The notes under the pieces: model-generated
Told to the model about the DNA's origin: nothing
The model's database searches: none
The model's input: only the letters and a program-made list of their open reading frames with translations
Origin: Miscanthus floridulus
Lineage: Eukaryota > Streptophyta > Magnoliopsida > Poales > Poaceae
Assembly (NCBI RefSeq): GCF_019320115.1
Contig: NC_089591.1
Coordinates: forward strand, 61,318,126 to 61,382,125
Length of the DNA: 64,000 nucleotides
Reading direction: 5' to 3'
Made by a program: the position numbers and the translations under genes
In this document: in pieces, positions 46,177-58,019 of the stretch
Layout: each line of letters opens with the position of its first letter
Position numbering within the stretch: the first letter of the stretch is position 1

Positions 46177-49100
46177 TCACATGGGTCTCATACCCATCTC
46201 TCTCGATGCACTTTCTATTATATTTTGTGACAGTCCTTTAGTGAATTGATCTGCCAGATTATTCGACGTGTGAACATAGTCCAACGTTATAACTCCAGAG
46301 ATTTTTAACTTTCTGACAGTCTTTAATCTTCTTTTAACATGCCTTGTGGACTTCATGTTATTCCTGAAACTGTTGACCTTTGTAATCACAGTCTGGTTGT
46401 CACAGTTCATTGAAATAGCCGGTATCGATTTTTCAACTACCGGTAAATCCAATAGGAAATCACGAAGCCACTCGGCCTTAGCTCTAGCAGTGTCCAATGC
46501 AGCGAGTTCTGCTTTTATTGTAGACTTCGTTAAGATAGTCTGCTTGCAAGACTTCCAGGAAAGCAGCGCCACCTGCAAGCAAAAACACATATCCGCTCGT
46601 GGCATACAGCTCATCAGTATCAGAAATCCAGTTGGCATCACAATAGCCTTCCAGCACTTTTGGATGTCTAGTATAATGAATACCATAAGTCATAGTACCT
46701 TTTAGATAACGCAACACTCTCTCAAGAGCACGCCAGTGATCATCTCCCGAGTTTGACACAAATCAGCTCAGCTTGCTCACAGCATATGAGATGTCAGGCC
46801 TTGTCGCACTCGTAAGGTACATGAGTGAGCCAATGATCTGGGAGTATGTCAGTTGATCCCTTGCTATTCTTCGATTTTTTTCTCAATAGCACGCTAGGAT
46901 CATAAGACATGGGAGCAGGATCACAGTCACGAAAACCAAAGCGACTTAATACCTTTTCCACATAGTGGGACTGTAACAGAGTTACCCCACCATCACCTTC
47001 TCTAATAAGCTTGATGTTTAAAGTAACATTAGCTTCTCCCAAATCTTTCATTTCAAAATTGCTCGACAGAAGTTTCTTTACTTCCATAATCACATTGAGA
47101 TTTGATCCAAAGATCAGGATGTCATTCAACATATAGGCACAGCATAACAACTTCACTCCCACCATATCGATAATACACACACGTGTCAGCTTCATTCACA
47201 GAGAACTGTTAGATGTTAAAGTATTATCAAACCTTTCATGCCATTGCTTTGGTGCTTGTTTTAGGCCATATAATGATTTTAACAACCTGCACACCTTGTT
47301 CTCTTGACCATCCGCAATGAACCCTTCTGACTGATCCATATAGATTTTCTTTTCTAACTCTCTATTCAGGAAAGCTGTCTTAACATCCATCTGATGAATG
47401 ATAAGACCATAAGAGGCAGCCACGGCAATTAAGGTGCGAATTGTAGTTAATCGAGCAACTGGTGAATAGGTGTCAAAGAAATCTTCACCCTCTTTTTGGG
47501 TGTATCCTTTGGCCACAAGCTTTGCCTTGTACCTCTCAATTATACCATTAGGCCTAAGCTTTTTCTTGAAAATCCATTTGCTACCTATAGGTTGACAACC
47601 ATAAGGACGGTCAACGACTTTCCAAGTTCCATTAGACATAATAGAATCCATCTCACTCCTTACTGCTTCCTTCCACAAGTCAGCATTAGGAGAAAAATAT
47701 GCCTCTCTAATGGTGGTTGGTATGTCTTCCACAAGGTACACTAAATAGTCATTACCAAAGGATTTTGCAACCCTCTGTTTCTTGCTCTTTCGAGTGACTA
47801 TAGTGTCATCCTCCTCAGGATGTGCACATGGGAATCTTTAGCATGATTTGTTGGAATAGACAGTTCGTGTTTATGGGAAATTATAGTCTCATGACTTGTT
47901 TCACTAGGTGTATTCTTCATTGGAAATTCATTCTCAAAGAATGTAGCGTATCTAGATTCCATGATTGTATCAACATACATATCAGGAAGTTCAGATTTTA
48001 TAATTAAGAACATATAACCAACACTGTGAAATGCATAACCAAGGAAAATACAATCAACAGTTTTAGGCCCAAGTTTACGCTTTTTGTTGATTGACACGTT
48101 TACTTTAGCCAGGCAACCTCAAGTGCGCAAATATGAGAGATTTAATCTTCTTCTTTCCCATTCCTCAAATGGTGTGATCTCTTTGTTCTTTGTTGGAACT
48201 CTGTTCAGGGCATGACATGCTGTCAAAATCGTCTCACCCCACCATTCCTTAGATAATCCCGCTGTACTCAACATGGCATTCACTAACTCTGTTAGAGTGC
48301 AGTTTTTCCTTTCAGCAATCCCATTGGATTGTGGTGAGAATGGCGGTGTCCTCTCATAAACAATACCATGTTCCACACAAAACTCATCGAAAACATTAGA
48401 GAAATATTCTCCACCTCGATCGGACCTTAACCGCTTTATTTTCCTCTCAAGTTGGTTCTCAACTTCAGCTTTATAGGTCTTAAAATAATTAAACGCTTCA
48501 TCTTTTGTTTTTAAGAGATACATATAGTAAAATCTGGTGGAGTCATCTATAAACGTGAGGAAGTATCTTTTACTGCCTTTAGTCAAAATTCCATTCATTT
48601 CGCACAAATCAGAATGGACAAGTTCTAGAGGTGCTAAATTCCTCGCCTCAGCAGCCTTGTGAGGCTTGCGGGGTTGTTTTGATTCCAACACATACATGGC
48701 ACTTAGACTTTTTGACCAAATTGAATTTAGAAATTAAATTTAGATTTGCTAACCGCATAAGACAGCCAAAACTTGCATGACAGAAACGTGAATGCCATAA
48801 ATCCGACTCATCAGAAATATTAACACAATTCACTATTTTATTACACACATCATGCAGTGATAAGCGGAACAAGCCTCCGCAATCATATCCTTTACCAACA
48901 AAGGAACCATGTTTCGACACAACACATTTATTCGACTCTAGAATAATTTTGTAGCCATCTCGACATAGCATAGACGCACTAACAAGATTCTTCTTGATGG
49001 AGGGCACATGCTGCACGCTCTTCAATGGCACCGTCTTTCTTGAAGTAAACTTCAGAATGACCGTACCAACACCAAGAACATGAGCACGCGACCCATTTCC

Positions 49101-50022
49101 CATCAACAAGGCGCCAGACCTCTCGACCTGGTAGGAAAAAAACAGAGAAACATCAACACACACATGAATATTTGCACCACTATCCATCCACCACTCAGGT
49201 GAATTACATACTGAAAGAACAAATGGTAAAGAATTACCATACCCAGTTGCTCCTTCTCCAGTATCAGCAGTGACAACATTTGCTGATTTCTTTTCTTGCT
49301 TGAACTTGCGCTTAGGACACTCACTTGCCCAGTGCTGTTCACTGCCACAAACAAAGTAGCCTCCATCTCTCTTGTTGTTGTTCTTCTTTTTAAACTGTGT
49401 TGTTTGAACAGGCTTAGTTATGTTCTCTTGCTTGTTCTGGTTTTTCTTCTTTTTATACTTGCGGAATCTAGAGTTTTTCTTCTGTACCACATTAGCAGTA
49501 GAGGTCTCAACACTCTTTCCATTGTCTTTTGCTCTTGCTCTCTCCTCAACATCAAGAGTACTAATGAGCTCTTCAACATTGAACTCATGTCTCTTATGTT
49601 TGAGTGAGGTAGCAAAGTCCTTGTAAGAAAGTGGTAACTTGGCGATTATATCGCCAGCCACAAACTTGTCAGGTAAGACACATGGAAAAAGCTCAAGTTC
49701 CTTAGCTAGTGCCTGAATCTCATAAGCCTGTTCCACTACAGATCGGTTCTCAACCATCTTGTAGTCGTACAACTGCTCCATGAGATACAGCTCGCTACCA
49801 GCATCGGTAACTCCAAACTTTTCCACAAGTGCATCCCACAGCTCTTTCCCTGTAGGAAGGATGATATAGCTTTTTCTGAAATTTTAGATCAAGTGCGCTA
49901 ATCACTGCACCTCGAAAGAGGTTGTCATCAGCCTTAAACTTAGCCTCATCCTCAGGAGGCAAGTTAGTAGGTTTGCCATCAGAGATGTGATAACATGACA
50001 TTGCAGTGAGCCATAATTTCAT
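46177..50022 (-). pseudogene. Decayed Copia gag-pol
   Basis: Read on the minus strand from right to left. Gag lies at about 49370-50022, with a zinc knuckle (FVCGSEQHWASECP) whose first Cys is replaced by Tyr. Protease DSGAN is near 49180, and GAG-pre-integrase LWHSRFCH near 48770. Integrase lies at about 48120-48660, with the D-D-E core (VHSDLC, FIDDSTR, SPQSNGIAERKN). Reverse transcriptase spans about 46800-47740 in two frames, the usual YVDD replaced by YMLND. RNase H lies at about 46180-46760, including LADQFTKGL. Breaks near 49830, 48650, 48100, 47200 and 46700 separate the pieces. The changed catalytic motif and zinc knuckle mean it is defective. Confidence 0.88.
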
Positions 50023-50124
50023 CTTAGCTTTTCAAATCAAGAAGTTTTTACCATCAAAAGGATCAGGCTTTAACACAGCAGCAAAACCTCTGATAGAAAA
50101 ATACCTCTAATTAGGTTTTTGGAT

Positions 50125-50998
50125 TGTTAGAATAATAGGCAATTTCTATGTCATTTTAATTCCATAATTTAACAGCATGATGATAACATATAAAGAAATA
50201 TTAATCATTGAAATCATGATATCAATTATCTCCATGATGAAAATACATGCTAGATCATGTGTCATATGAAACATATAAAAAACAGAAACATGTGAACTTG
50301 ATTCATAAATCATAACAGAGAGAAACTGGCATGATATACATCTCAGATTTACAACAAGCATAAGGCTACATATGAAGCAACATGACTGTAACGATAAAGC
50401 ACATACATGGAGCATATATTTGACAGAAACAGACTGGTAATACTGGACATAGGGAACAAACTGAGAGAAGATGAAACGATCATACCCTCCCGTCTGTGAT
50501 TCCGAAGTCGACATGCTGTAGGAGAAGAATCCTCGACGAAGAAGACGCCGGTGATCGGGAAGAAGACGAAGACTCTTGGGCAGTCGCGTAGACACTTTCC
50601 AAAAACCTAATTGTCGATCCCCCGTGCAAGATCCCGAACGACAAGGGCTTCGGAGGCACCTGTCCTCTCGCTCCTCCGTGCGCGCAGAGTTACGAGATGA
50701 GGAAAGCTATCGAACAACTGAACCGTGTTTCTGGAATGAGTCTCTCTTTTATCTGCCTCGCCTCGCCACGCCCCGGCCCGAGCCCAGCCCTGGCCGGCGG
50801 CGGCGCGCGCGCGCGTGTGGCACGTCCTTGTCCGTTTCTCAACTTCTCAAATTAGACGGATCTCTTCCAATCATTTAAGTTGAGTCAACGTCCTTTTAAC
50901 TTTTAATCCGATACAAATAATAATACCCACAATTATAAACCATAGAGTTATTAATTTATTAAATATATAAATGGGCTTAACCCATAATAAATCCAACA
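50125..50998 (-). repeat. 5' LTR of the Copia element (right)
   Basis: 874 bp, starting TGTTAGAATAATAGG in plus orientation and ending AATCCAACA. It lacks the roughly 120-bp segment present in the left LTR. Confidence 0.92.
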
Positions 50999-51003
50999 TC
51001 GTG

Positions 51004-51580
51004 CGGCAGCAACGCACCGCGCGGCGGCCGCGGCGCGATGCCGGCGCGGGCGGGGGCCGAGCTGCCGTTCACGCCTTCACAACGCACGCAGGCCGCAGGC
51101 AGCAGAGCCGCCTGGAAGGCTGGAACGCGAGCCCGTCGCGTGAGTGAGCGGGCACAGGATAAGATTCCGATGCTTCGGCGTAAGAAAATGCGCGCGTCGG
51201 GTCGTCGTCAACTGACTAATTTCGACGAGATTTCTGAGCTGATAAAGCGAAGAGTTGACAGAGACCCGCGTGATCTGTTTAGCCTTTTTGTCTATCGCCA
51301 CGAAAGGGAGACGGGGAGACGCAAAGAAACCGACTGTTTCTGATCGTAGTCTGGAATCGCTGCAGGAAATCATGGAACCTTTCCGTCTCTTCTCGAGCAA
51401 TCCGGGGCGGGGCATGCTTTTGTGCTGCCTGTGCCAAAGGGGGTGTTAGACGTTGCCGGCAGGCAAGGTGGAGGGATAACGCGATTGTTTCACGCGTACT
51501 GAAATGAGATCGAGCACGGTTGCCATTCAAGTAGCATGTGCCACTCAGAACTCAAAATTGACGACGACGAGATTTCAATG
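51004..51580. other. Likely displaced VPE upstream region
   Basis: This GC-rich DNA was adjacent to the VPE 5' region before the Copia insertion and probably holds its original promoter, now more than 6 kb away. No TATA box for the minus strand stands out. Short overlapping frames here are unsupported. Confidence 0.45.
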
Positions 51581-51583
51581 TAG

Positions 51584-51824
51584 GGCCTTGTTTAGATTGT
51601 GAATAATTTCAAACCGATGAATAGTAGCACTTTCGTCTTATTTGGTAAATATTGTCCAATCGTGGATCAACTAAGCTCAAAAGATTTATCTCGTGATTTC
51701 GAACTAAACTGTGCAATTAGTTATTTTTTTATTTATATTTAATGCTCCATGCAAGTGACTAAAAATTGATGTGATGGAGAGAGAGTGAAAAAACTTGAAA
51801 TTTGGAGAGTAACTAAACAAGGCC
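51584..51824. mobile_element. Tourist-like MITE, family T1, intact with TAG target duplication
   Basis: 241 bp with complementary ends GGCCTTGTTTAG and CTAAACAAGGCC, flanked by TAG at 51581-51583 and 51825-51827. It is the only family member here with both ends intact, and it defines the family as a 3-bp-target (PIF/Harbinger-like) MITE. Confidence 0.75.
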
Positions 51825-51940
51825 TAGGATGTGCCACTCAGAAATCAAAGTTGACGCCAATCAGGAATAGGAAAAACGTATGATTGGCGTGCCTATCCAC
51901 GAAATTTCTATAGAAAACAGAATGAGGAAGAATAACTAAT

Positions 51941-52377
51941 GAGGCGTTTGGATGGTAAGTAAGCATCCTAAGACATAGTAAAAGAAGAAATGAGGTTGGA
52001 CTTTATATGCTTACTTTCTTCAAAAGTCCTATTGAATAGCTCATTTCATAGAAATTTTGTTCCAAAAACTCTGACATGTTTGATCCTTGGAATTGAATTC
52101 ATCCTAATAATTATAATTTAGATATAGATTAATTAAGTTAATATAGTTGTATATGGAATATATTTGTATATTTATTGTTAGGTATGTAAGGGACATACTT
52201 ATATATTGTATTTTTATTGTAGAGAAGTGAGTTGAAGAGTGTGCTATAAGTTGGAGAGTAGAATTATAGCATAGTAATTTATAGAATCCATTTCTATCTC
52301 CCACCCTATGAATTTGAGATAGACTTATTTGTGAGCTTGGAAAAGTTATGGAATGTCAAATTCTAATCAAATAGCCT
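51941..52377. mobile_element. MITE candidate
   Basis: Ends gaggcgtttggatgg and atcaaatagcct resemble the grass 'ggcgtttggat' MITE termini, with a nearby taa on both sides. The internal DNA is AT-rich and non-coding. Exact boundaries uncertain. Confidence 0.4.
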
Positions 52378-52573
52378 AATCCGTTACGTAGATTTTAATT
52401 CATCCAAAATGAAGGGATCTAAACCGCTCATAATAGAAAAAAAATCCTGTAGAAATTCAAACTTCTAAAAAGTTTTAGTTTTTCTCCGTTTCAAAGGTCG
52501 TGTGATGTTGCAACTCATATTGACACCATTTGAGACTCACTCGAGCAATTACATATGCAAAATATTGCTTATA

Positions 52574-52813
52574 CACTCCATCCGTTCTAAATTATAATTT
52601 GTTTGACTTTTTTTATCTCAAGTTTGACCACTTATCTTATTAAAACAAATTATGCAAACATAGTCAAATTTAAGGCATTCTTGAAGAACTTTTGTTAATA
52701 AAGCAAGCCACAACAAAAAAAAGTGATATTCTGCGTAAAATTTTAAATAAGACGAGTGGTGAAACTTGAAGTTAAAAAAGTTAAACGAACTATAATTTAG
52801 AACGAATTTAGTA
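52574..52813. mobile_element. Stowaway-like MITE
   Basis: The left end ctccatccgttctaaattata is mirrored by the right end tataatttagaacgaat, and an inner gtttgactttttt matches agttaaacgaac. The ctcc(a/c)tccgttc terminus is the classic Stowaway (Tc1/mariner) form, with TA-rich flanks. Confidence 0.65.
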
Positions 52814-54724
52814 TTTGATTAGGTGTATAGAAACTTTTTATGAAAAAGACAACTTTGGAGGGCCTATCACAACGTGTCCATTTTATCCCAAAAGGGCTAC
52901 CTGAGATTTCTTTTTTGTGTGGGGCTTGCTCATTTGCTTTTTGAGGGGGTGCTAGGATTCGAGATAGGAGATTGTGAGGCTTTGATCTACCAAATCCACC
53001 ACTAGAAAAGTAAAATTTGTGGGGATTTGGAGCTTTCCCGAATCTTGTTAGCTCCCATCTCTCATATCATTCATCTTCACAGTGGATTGCTTGCTCGTTG
53101 TCGTTCGTAGTTTTTTGTCGTAAGGAATTTTCACGTAAATCTTGGTGTCTATTTATTGATTGGTTCTTATCTTGATTACTATTGGTGCCATTTTTGTTCA
53201 AGTTCATGGTGTATGATTGAGTTGACATATGAGGCATATATAAGTTCTTTGATATGTTAATGATGGGGATTGATGTGTAAATGAGCTGATCTTTGCTTGT
53301 ATATTTCTTATTGTGAAGTTTGCTTGTATATTTCTTATTGTGAAGTTTGGACAACACCATGTTTGAAGAATTGATGTTATGGGATTGTTTTCTAGTATGC
53401 ACGTAAGTTAGTTTAGCCGGTTATTAGTGGTTGCGATTATTCATCCGCGTGTTGTTTGGTTTTTGTGAAATTTGTTTCGCCATGCGCTATGGTTTATGAC
53501 TAGAACTTGCCATAGTTTAAATAAAAAAGGACTCATTTTATTGTTAAACTTTGCTATAGCCCATAAGTACGGCGTCAGATTTTATTGTCAAACTTTGCTA
53601 CAGCCCATTAGTGGTTGCCATACTTTGCTGAACCTTAGTTGTGGTAAAGTTAGACTTCAAGTCATCAACAAAACAAATCCATATTTGCATTCGTGGTGGT
53701 CACCATTTTCTTCACTTTTGGTGAGATCCATAATTGTGCAACGAAATTTTAGACAACTTTTAAGGTAGTCGACGCTCGATTCTTTTATCACTCCTACGTA
53801 CCATAGTTCTTGGAAATTCAATTTTGTACCTCGAACATCCAATTTTCTTATGGCCTACAGCCGATCTAGCTACGCCCGCACCGAACACACCAGTAGTGAT
53901 TGAAGCCCATGTCTTCCTCAACTTTATCGAAGGTCAAGTAAGGTTAGGGTAAAATTTTATTTAGCATTCAACGTTGTTGAGGAATTACATAGTCTTTGCC
54001 TACCTCCACTCGTGGAAAGGTTAGGACATGTATGATTTGTGATGGTTATATTCTCGTTTGGGTAAAGTCCATTGGTAGTTCTCAAACTTGTTCGCATGTG
54101 TTGTCCAATCACCCATTTAGATCCTTAAACTTGTTCAGTCTTAGAGCTAGTGAGATGCAAATAGAGGCTGAGTATCTAAATAGGCGATTAGCGAGTCATT
54201 GCCCAACCTGCTCACAGAGGTCGAACGAGGCCACCTAGGCATGGGTCATGGCCTTGCTCGCGCATGGCTAAGGCCACTCGTGCTATGGCTGAGCTCGGTG
54301 TCGTGGAAAAGGAAGAGGAAGACATGTAGAAGGAAATGAGATGGAATCAAGTAGGGATGAGTGCATGCCTAACTTTTCAATCTATAAGATAGATGCCTAA
54401 CAATTATATGTCCTTGTGTTATGTTAATACACACACTAATCATCAATTATACATGTTAGTGTTTTAACACACATGACATACAAGTGAATATTAGACCGTT
54501 CTTCATGCATGTGTATTGTTGTGAGACTTTATACGAGCATACTTGATAATATTAGACCAACTTATCTTAATTTAATTTTTGGGCTCTCCATCTGTATTTG
54601 CTTATATCCTTATATCCCAATTTTATTTTTTTTATCATGGCTTTCAAATTAAAATCCATTCATGTTTTTCTCAGGAGGTCGGTTTACATCCGTTTTCATT
54701 CTCATGTATTTTTTAGGATCTAAT
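52814..54724. other. AT-rich intergenic DNA, no recognised gene
   Basis: Several short frames, none with family features. A 27-base unit (ttgcttgtatatttcttattg followed by tgaagt) is repeated in tandem at about 53291-53347. Confidence 0.4.
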
Positions 54725-54890
54725 AGAGTGTTTGGTTTTAAAAATGAACCTATTTTAGATAAGGTGATGCATCATGGGTCTATCTTTTTAATTTAGTGAA
54801 ACAACTTAATTTCTCATGATAATACCAATTATTAGCTTGTAAGAAATATATCGATAATAAATTATTTTATTCTATTTCACAAACCAAACA
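54725..54890. mobile_element. Short MITE upstream of HOP
   Basis: Ends agagtgtttggtttt and ttcacaaaccaaaca are complementary with mismatches. Inner DNA is AT-rich. The target site is not resolved. Confidence 0.45.
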
Positions 54891-54998
54891 AACAAAAACT
54901 AAAGATGTAAGATGGACTACTTTGCTCCACGGACCAAACAGCCAAGACGATCCTTTAGCTCGGGCGTCCGGTGACTTCTCGTTTTCTCCTGTCGTCGG

Positions 54999-55011
54999 GA
55001 ACCTTCCAGAA
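54999..55011 (+). promoter_or_regulatory. Perfect three-unit heat-shock element upstream of HOP
   Basis: GAAccTTCcaGAA, three alternating nGAAn units with the right 5-bp spacing, lies about 47 bp before the TATA-like box and 171 bp before the HOP ATG. This is the binding site for a heat-shock factor trimer and fits a stress-induced co-chaperone. Confidence 0.75.
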
Positions 55012-55056
55012 TCGTGGAGACCGGACGGAACTAGAACTCGCGCCTTCTCTGTCCTC

Positions 55057-55064
55057 TTTATACT
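55057..55064 (+). promoter_or_regulatory. TATA-like box of HOP
   Basis: TTTATACT between the heat-shock element and a leader of about 90 bp before the ATG. Confidence 0.5.
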
Positions 55065-55181
55065 CTCCTCGACGATTTCACCAAAAGACCCGAAACGCGC
55101 ACCGCCAGCCGATACGAATCCGACGATCTCGATCGATCCACCTCCCCGATCGCACGCCAATCAGCACCAGTCGCCGCCGCC

Positions 55182-57366
55182 ATGGCGGACGAGGCGAAGG
55201 CGAAGGGCAACGCGGCGTTCGCGGCCGGTCGCTTCGAGGAGGCTGTCCAGCACTTCAGCGACGCCATCGCGCTCGCGCCCGACAACCACGTCCTCTACTC
55301 CAACCGCTCGGCGGCGTACGCGTCGCTCGGGCGCTACGCGGAGGCGCTAGGCGACGCCGAGCGGACCGTGGCGCTGAAGCCGGACTGGGCCAAGGGCTAC
55401 TCCCGCCTCGGCGCCGCGCACCTGGGCCTCGGCGACGCGCCCAAGGCCGTCGAGGCGTACGAGAAAGGGCTCGCGCTCGAGCCGTCCAATGAGGCGCTCA
55501 AGTCCGGCCTCGCCCAGGCGCGCCAGGCCGCGTCGGCGCCGAGACGTCCGGTGGGCTCCGGGGCGGACGCCGTCGGCAAGATGTTCCAGGGCCCTGAACT
55601 ATGGAGCAAGGTCGCCGCCGATCCCACCACGCGTGGCTACCTCGACCAGCCGGACTTCGTGCAGATGCTGCGGGAGGTGCAGCGGAAGCCCAGCAGCCTG
55701 AACAGCTACCTTTCTGACCAACGAATGGTTCAGGTGCTCACCCTCATGCTGGGCATCAAGTTCCAGAACCAGAGCAATGGGGCGCCTGAGCCGGCTGCAG
55801 CGCAATCGAATCCGCCGCCACCAAAGCAGCAGCCAGCGGCAAAGGCAAGGGAGCCGGAGCCCGAGCCTATGGAGGTGACAGAGGAGGAGGAGCATAAGGA
55901 GAGGAAAGCGTCGGCGCAGAAGGAGAAGGAAGCGGGTAACGCCGCTTACAAAAGGAAGGATTTTGATATCGCGATCCAGCACTACACAACGGCCATGGAG
56001 CTCGATGATGAGGACATCTCCTACATCACCAATCGTGCTGCTGTTTATCTTGAGATGGGAAAGGTAAGGCCTCCTAGGTCCTAGTTCTGAATCACAAGTT
56101 ATTTACATGTAGATTGTAGTCTTCAGTTAGAGAATTTTGTCTATGTGATCAGCTACCGAGACCTTTTTACCACATACTGCAAACAAACAGCTTTTAGATA
56201 TGAAATTGGCTAAGTATTGGTCTCTCCATGGATTAATTGAGGCAAATGATATCCAGACCTACTTGAATTGGTCGAGAACTCGAGTTGCATTATTAAAGGA
56301 AGTTTTGTGGTAGGAGTTGGTGATCGTGATAGTGAGCAAAAATGCAAAATACATTTAGTGTTCCACAGTCATGAAATTCTGATACAGGCCACTTGGGAGT
56401 TCCCTAGTTCTGAAATTCTGATAGGGACAACTTGGAGCTTGATGAGTAGGAGCCAGAACGACATTATTGCTGGTAGTTATTCCTTGTATTTTTTTTACTT
56501 CGAGTCGGGAATGAATTCACTCCTATTGTTGGCTTATGCTTAGGCAATGCAAAAGGCTTAATTGTGACAACATTAAACTTGGTTGGGTAGCTCACAGAAA
56601 AAGGAGCAGAAGAATAGAAAAAGGGTAGAAATTGTCTCTGCTAGATGGAGCAGAAGAATAAAAAAAAGGGTAGAAATTGTCTCTGCTAGATGGTAATCTA
56701 CTAATCTGAGGACTGCAGAAGTGCTTGTAGCTAGAAGAAATCAACATATATAATTAGGGCATGTCCTGCGATAATATCTTGGCAGTGATTTTCTCATTCC
56801 TGTACTGCATTATCTGGTGTCCTACAAGTAGGATTCAGGTGTCCTTCGAAACTAATACTTTTCCTTTGAATTCCAGTTTGATGAATGCATTAAGGACTGT
56901 GATAAGGCTGTTGAGAGAGGAAGGGAACTACATGCTGATTTCAAGATAATCTCGAGGGCACTCGCCAGAAAAGGAACTGCTCTTGCTAAACTTGCTAAAT
57001 CATCGCAAGACTATGATGCTGCCATTGAGACTTTCCAGAAGGCGTTAACTGAGCACCGGAACCCAGATACCCTCAAAAAACTAAATGATGCAGAACGAGC
57101 AAAGAAGGAGCTGGAGCAACAAGAGTACTATGACCCAGGAATTGCTGATGAGGAGCGAGAAAAAGGTATGCCACATCACTTATCACTTGATCATTATTCA
57201 TGCAGTGAGTTCTGTTGCCCGCAGTATGTTTCTTGTCAAGAATTGCATGTGGTGTTGAACCATTTGTTATTTCTGTGCAGGTAATGAGTTCTTTAAGCAG
57301 CAGAAATATCCAGAAGCAGTGAAGCATTACACTGAAGCTCTCAGGAGAAACCCCAAGGACCCAAGG
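55182..57366 (+). CDS. HOP: HOP/STI1 Hsp70-Hsp90 organising co-chaperone, first three exons
   Basis: Exons 55182-56063, 56877-57165 and 57281-57366 join in frame with GT-AG introns and give 419 residues. They hold TPR1 (about 1-110, starting KAKGNAAF), the DP1/STI1 repeat (about 135-190, [13 protein letters not shown] and MLGIKF), a charged linker ([14 protein letters not shown]), TPR2A (from [17 protein letters not shown]), and the start of TPR2B ([13 protein letters not shown]). HOP carries clients between Hsp70 and Hsp90 in the cytosol, each TPR clamp binding an EEVD tail. The full family length is about 570-590 residues. The rest of TPR2B and DP2 are not found before 64000, where a Copia element fills the presumed third intron. 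A perfect heat-shock element lies upstream. Confidence 0.88.
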
Positions 57367-57423
57367 GTAATTTGTTGATGACATCCTTTGTCATTTGCAT
57401 AAACTGTAATCTGTACAGTATTA

Positions 57424-57841
57424 CGATAGAATTTATAGGACCTCTAGGTGTAGATCTAGCGGGTGAAACTTAACTTAGACAAAGAACTTGTCGATGTACC
57501 TCCCAAAGCGCAGTCACGGCCATGGTGCCGCAGCGACGTGGCCTCGAGTGTCGGAGTAGTGGTAGCTGTGCAGTGGAGGCGTGATCCAGTGGCGGCGCCG
57601 AAAGCGGTGGCGCTTCCCGTCGCTCACAGCGCGCTCTCTCGATCGGACTAGGGTTAGGACGTCGGTGGGGCGCTGGCGGCTACGGTGAACCTCGTATCTC
57701 GAACCCCAGCCCCACCTCCTATTCATAGCGCTGCGCGATGGAGGCCCACTAGCCAGGAGAATGGCTGAGCGCCCACGATCAGGGCACGAGTCAAGGTCTG
57801 ACTCTGTTGTTGGACCGAGCCGGGTGGAGATCAATCTAACA
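57424..57841 (-). repeat. 3' LTR of the second Copia element (left)
   Basis: 418 bp from cgatagaatttatagg (the usual TG end mutated to CG in plus orientation) to gatcaatctaaca. It is similar to 62476-62825. Confidence 0.85.
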
Positions 57842-58019
57842 TTCTCCTCCTTGATCTCACCTTATGACTTAAAACTTAGTTCACTTTGTCTTTTTTTTTC
57901 ATTCCATCACAGATTAGTGCATAGAGCATGCCTCGTCATAACAGTTAGTATTATTAGACTAACAACTACAATACACCTCTCTGTTTTGAAACAGATTCTC
58001 AACTAGGCTCTTAGTATCC

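Larger units (their letters stand above)
44645..50998 (-). mobile_element. Copia LTR retrotransposon inserted just upstream of VPE
   Basis: 6,354 bp flanked by the exact 5-bp duplication tcgtg (44640-44644 and 50999-51003). Both LTRs start TGTTA and end CA. The coding strand is minus, so the 5' LTR is the right one. Next to the left LTR the minus strand shows a polypurine tract (ttggtggggat). About 30 bases inside the 5' LTR is tatcagagg, similar to the initiator tRNA-Met primer site. Domain order is gag, protease, integrase, reverse transcriptase, RNase H, as in Copia. It is decayed by stops and frameshifts and cannot move by itself. Confidence 0.93.

Noticed and set aside
55489..55982. Other frames within HOP exon 1
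   Set aside because: Shadows of the TPR/DP1 coding frame.
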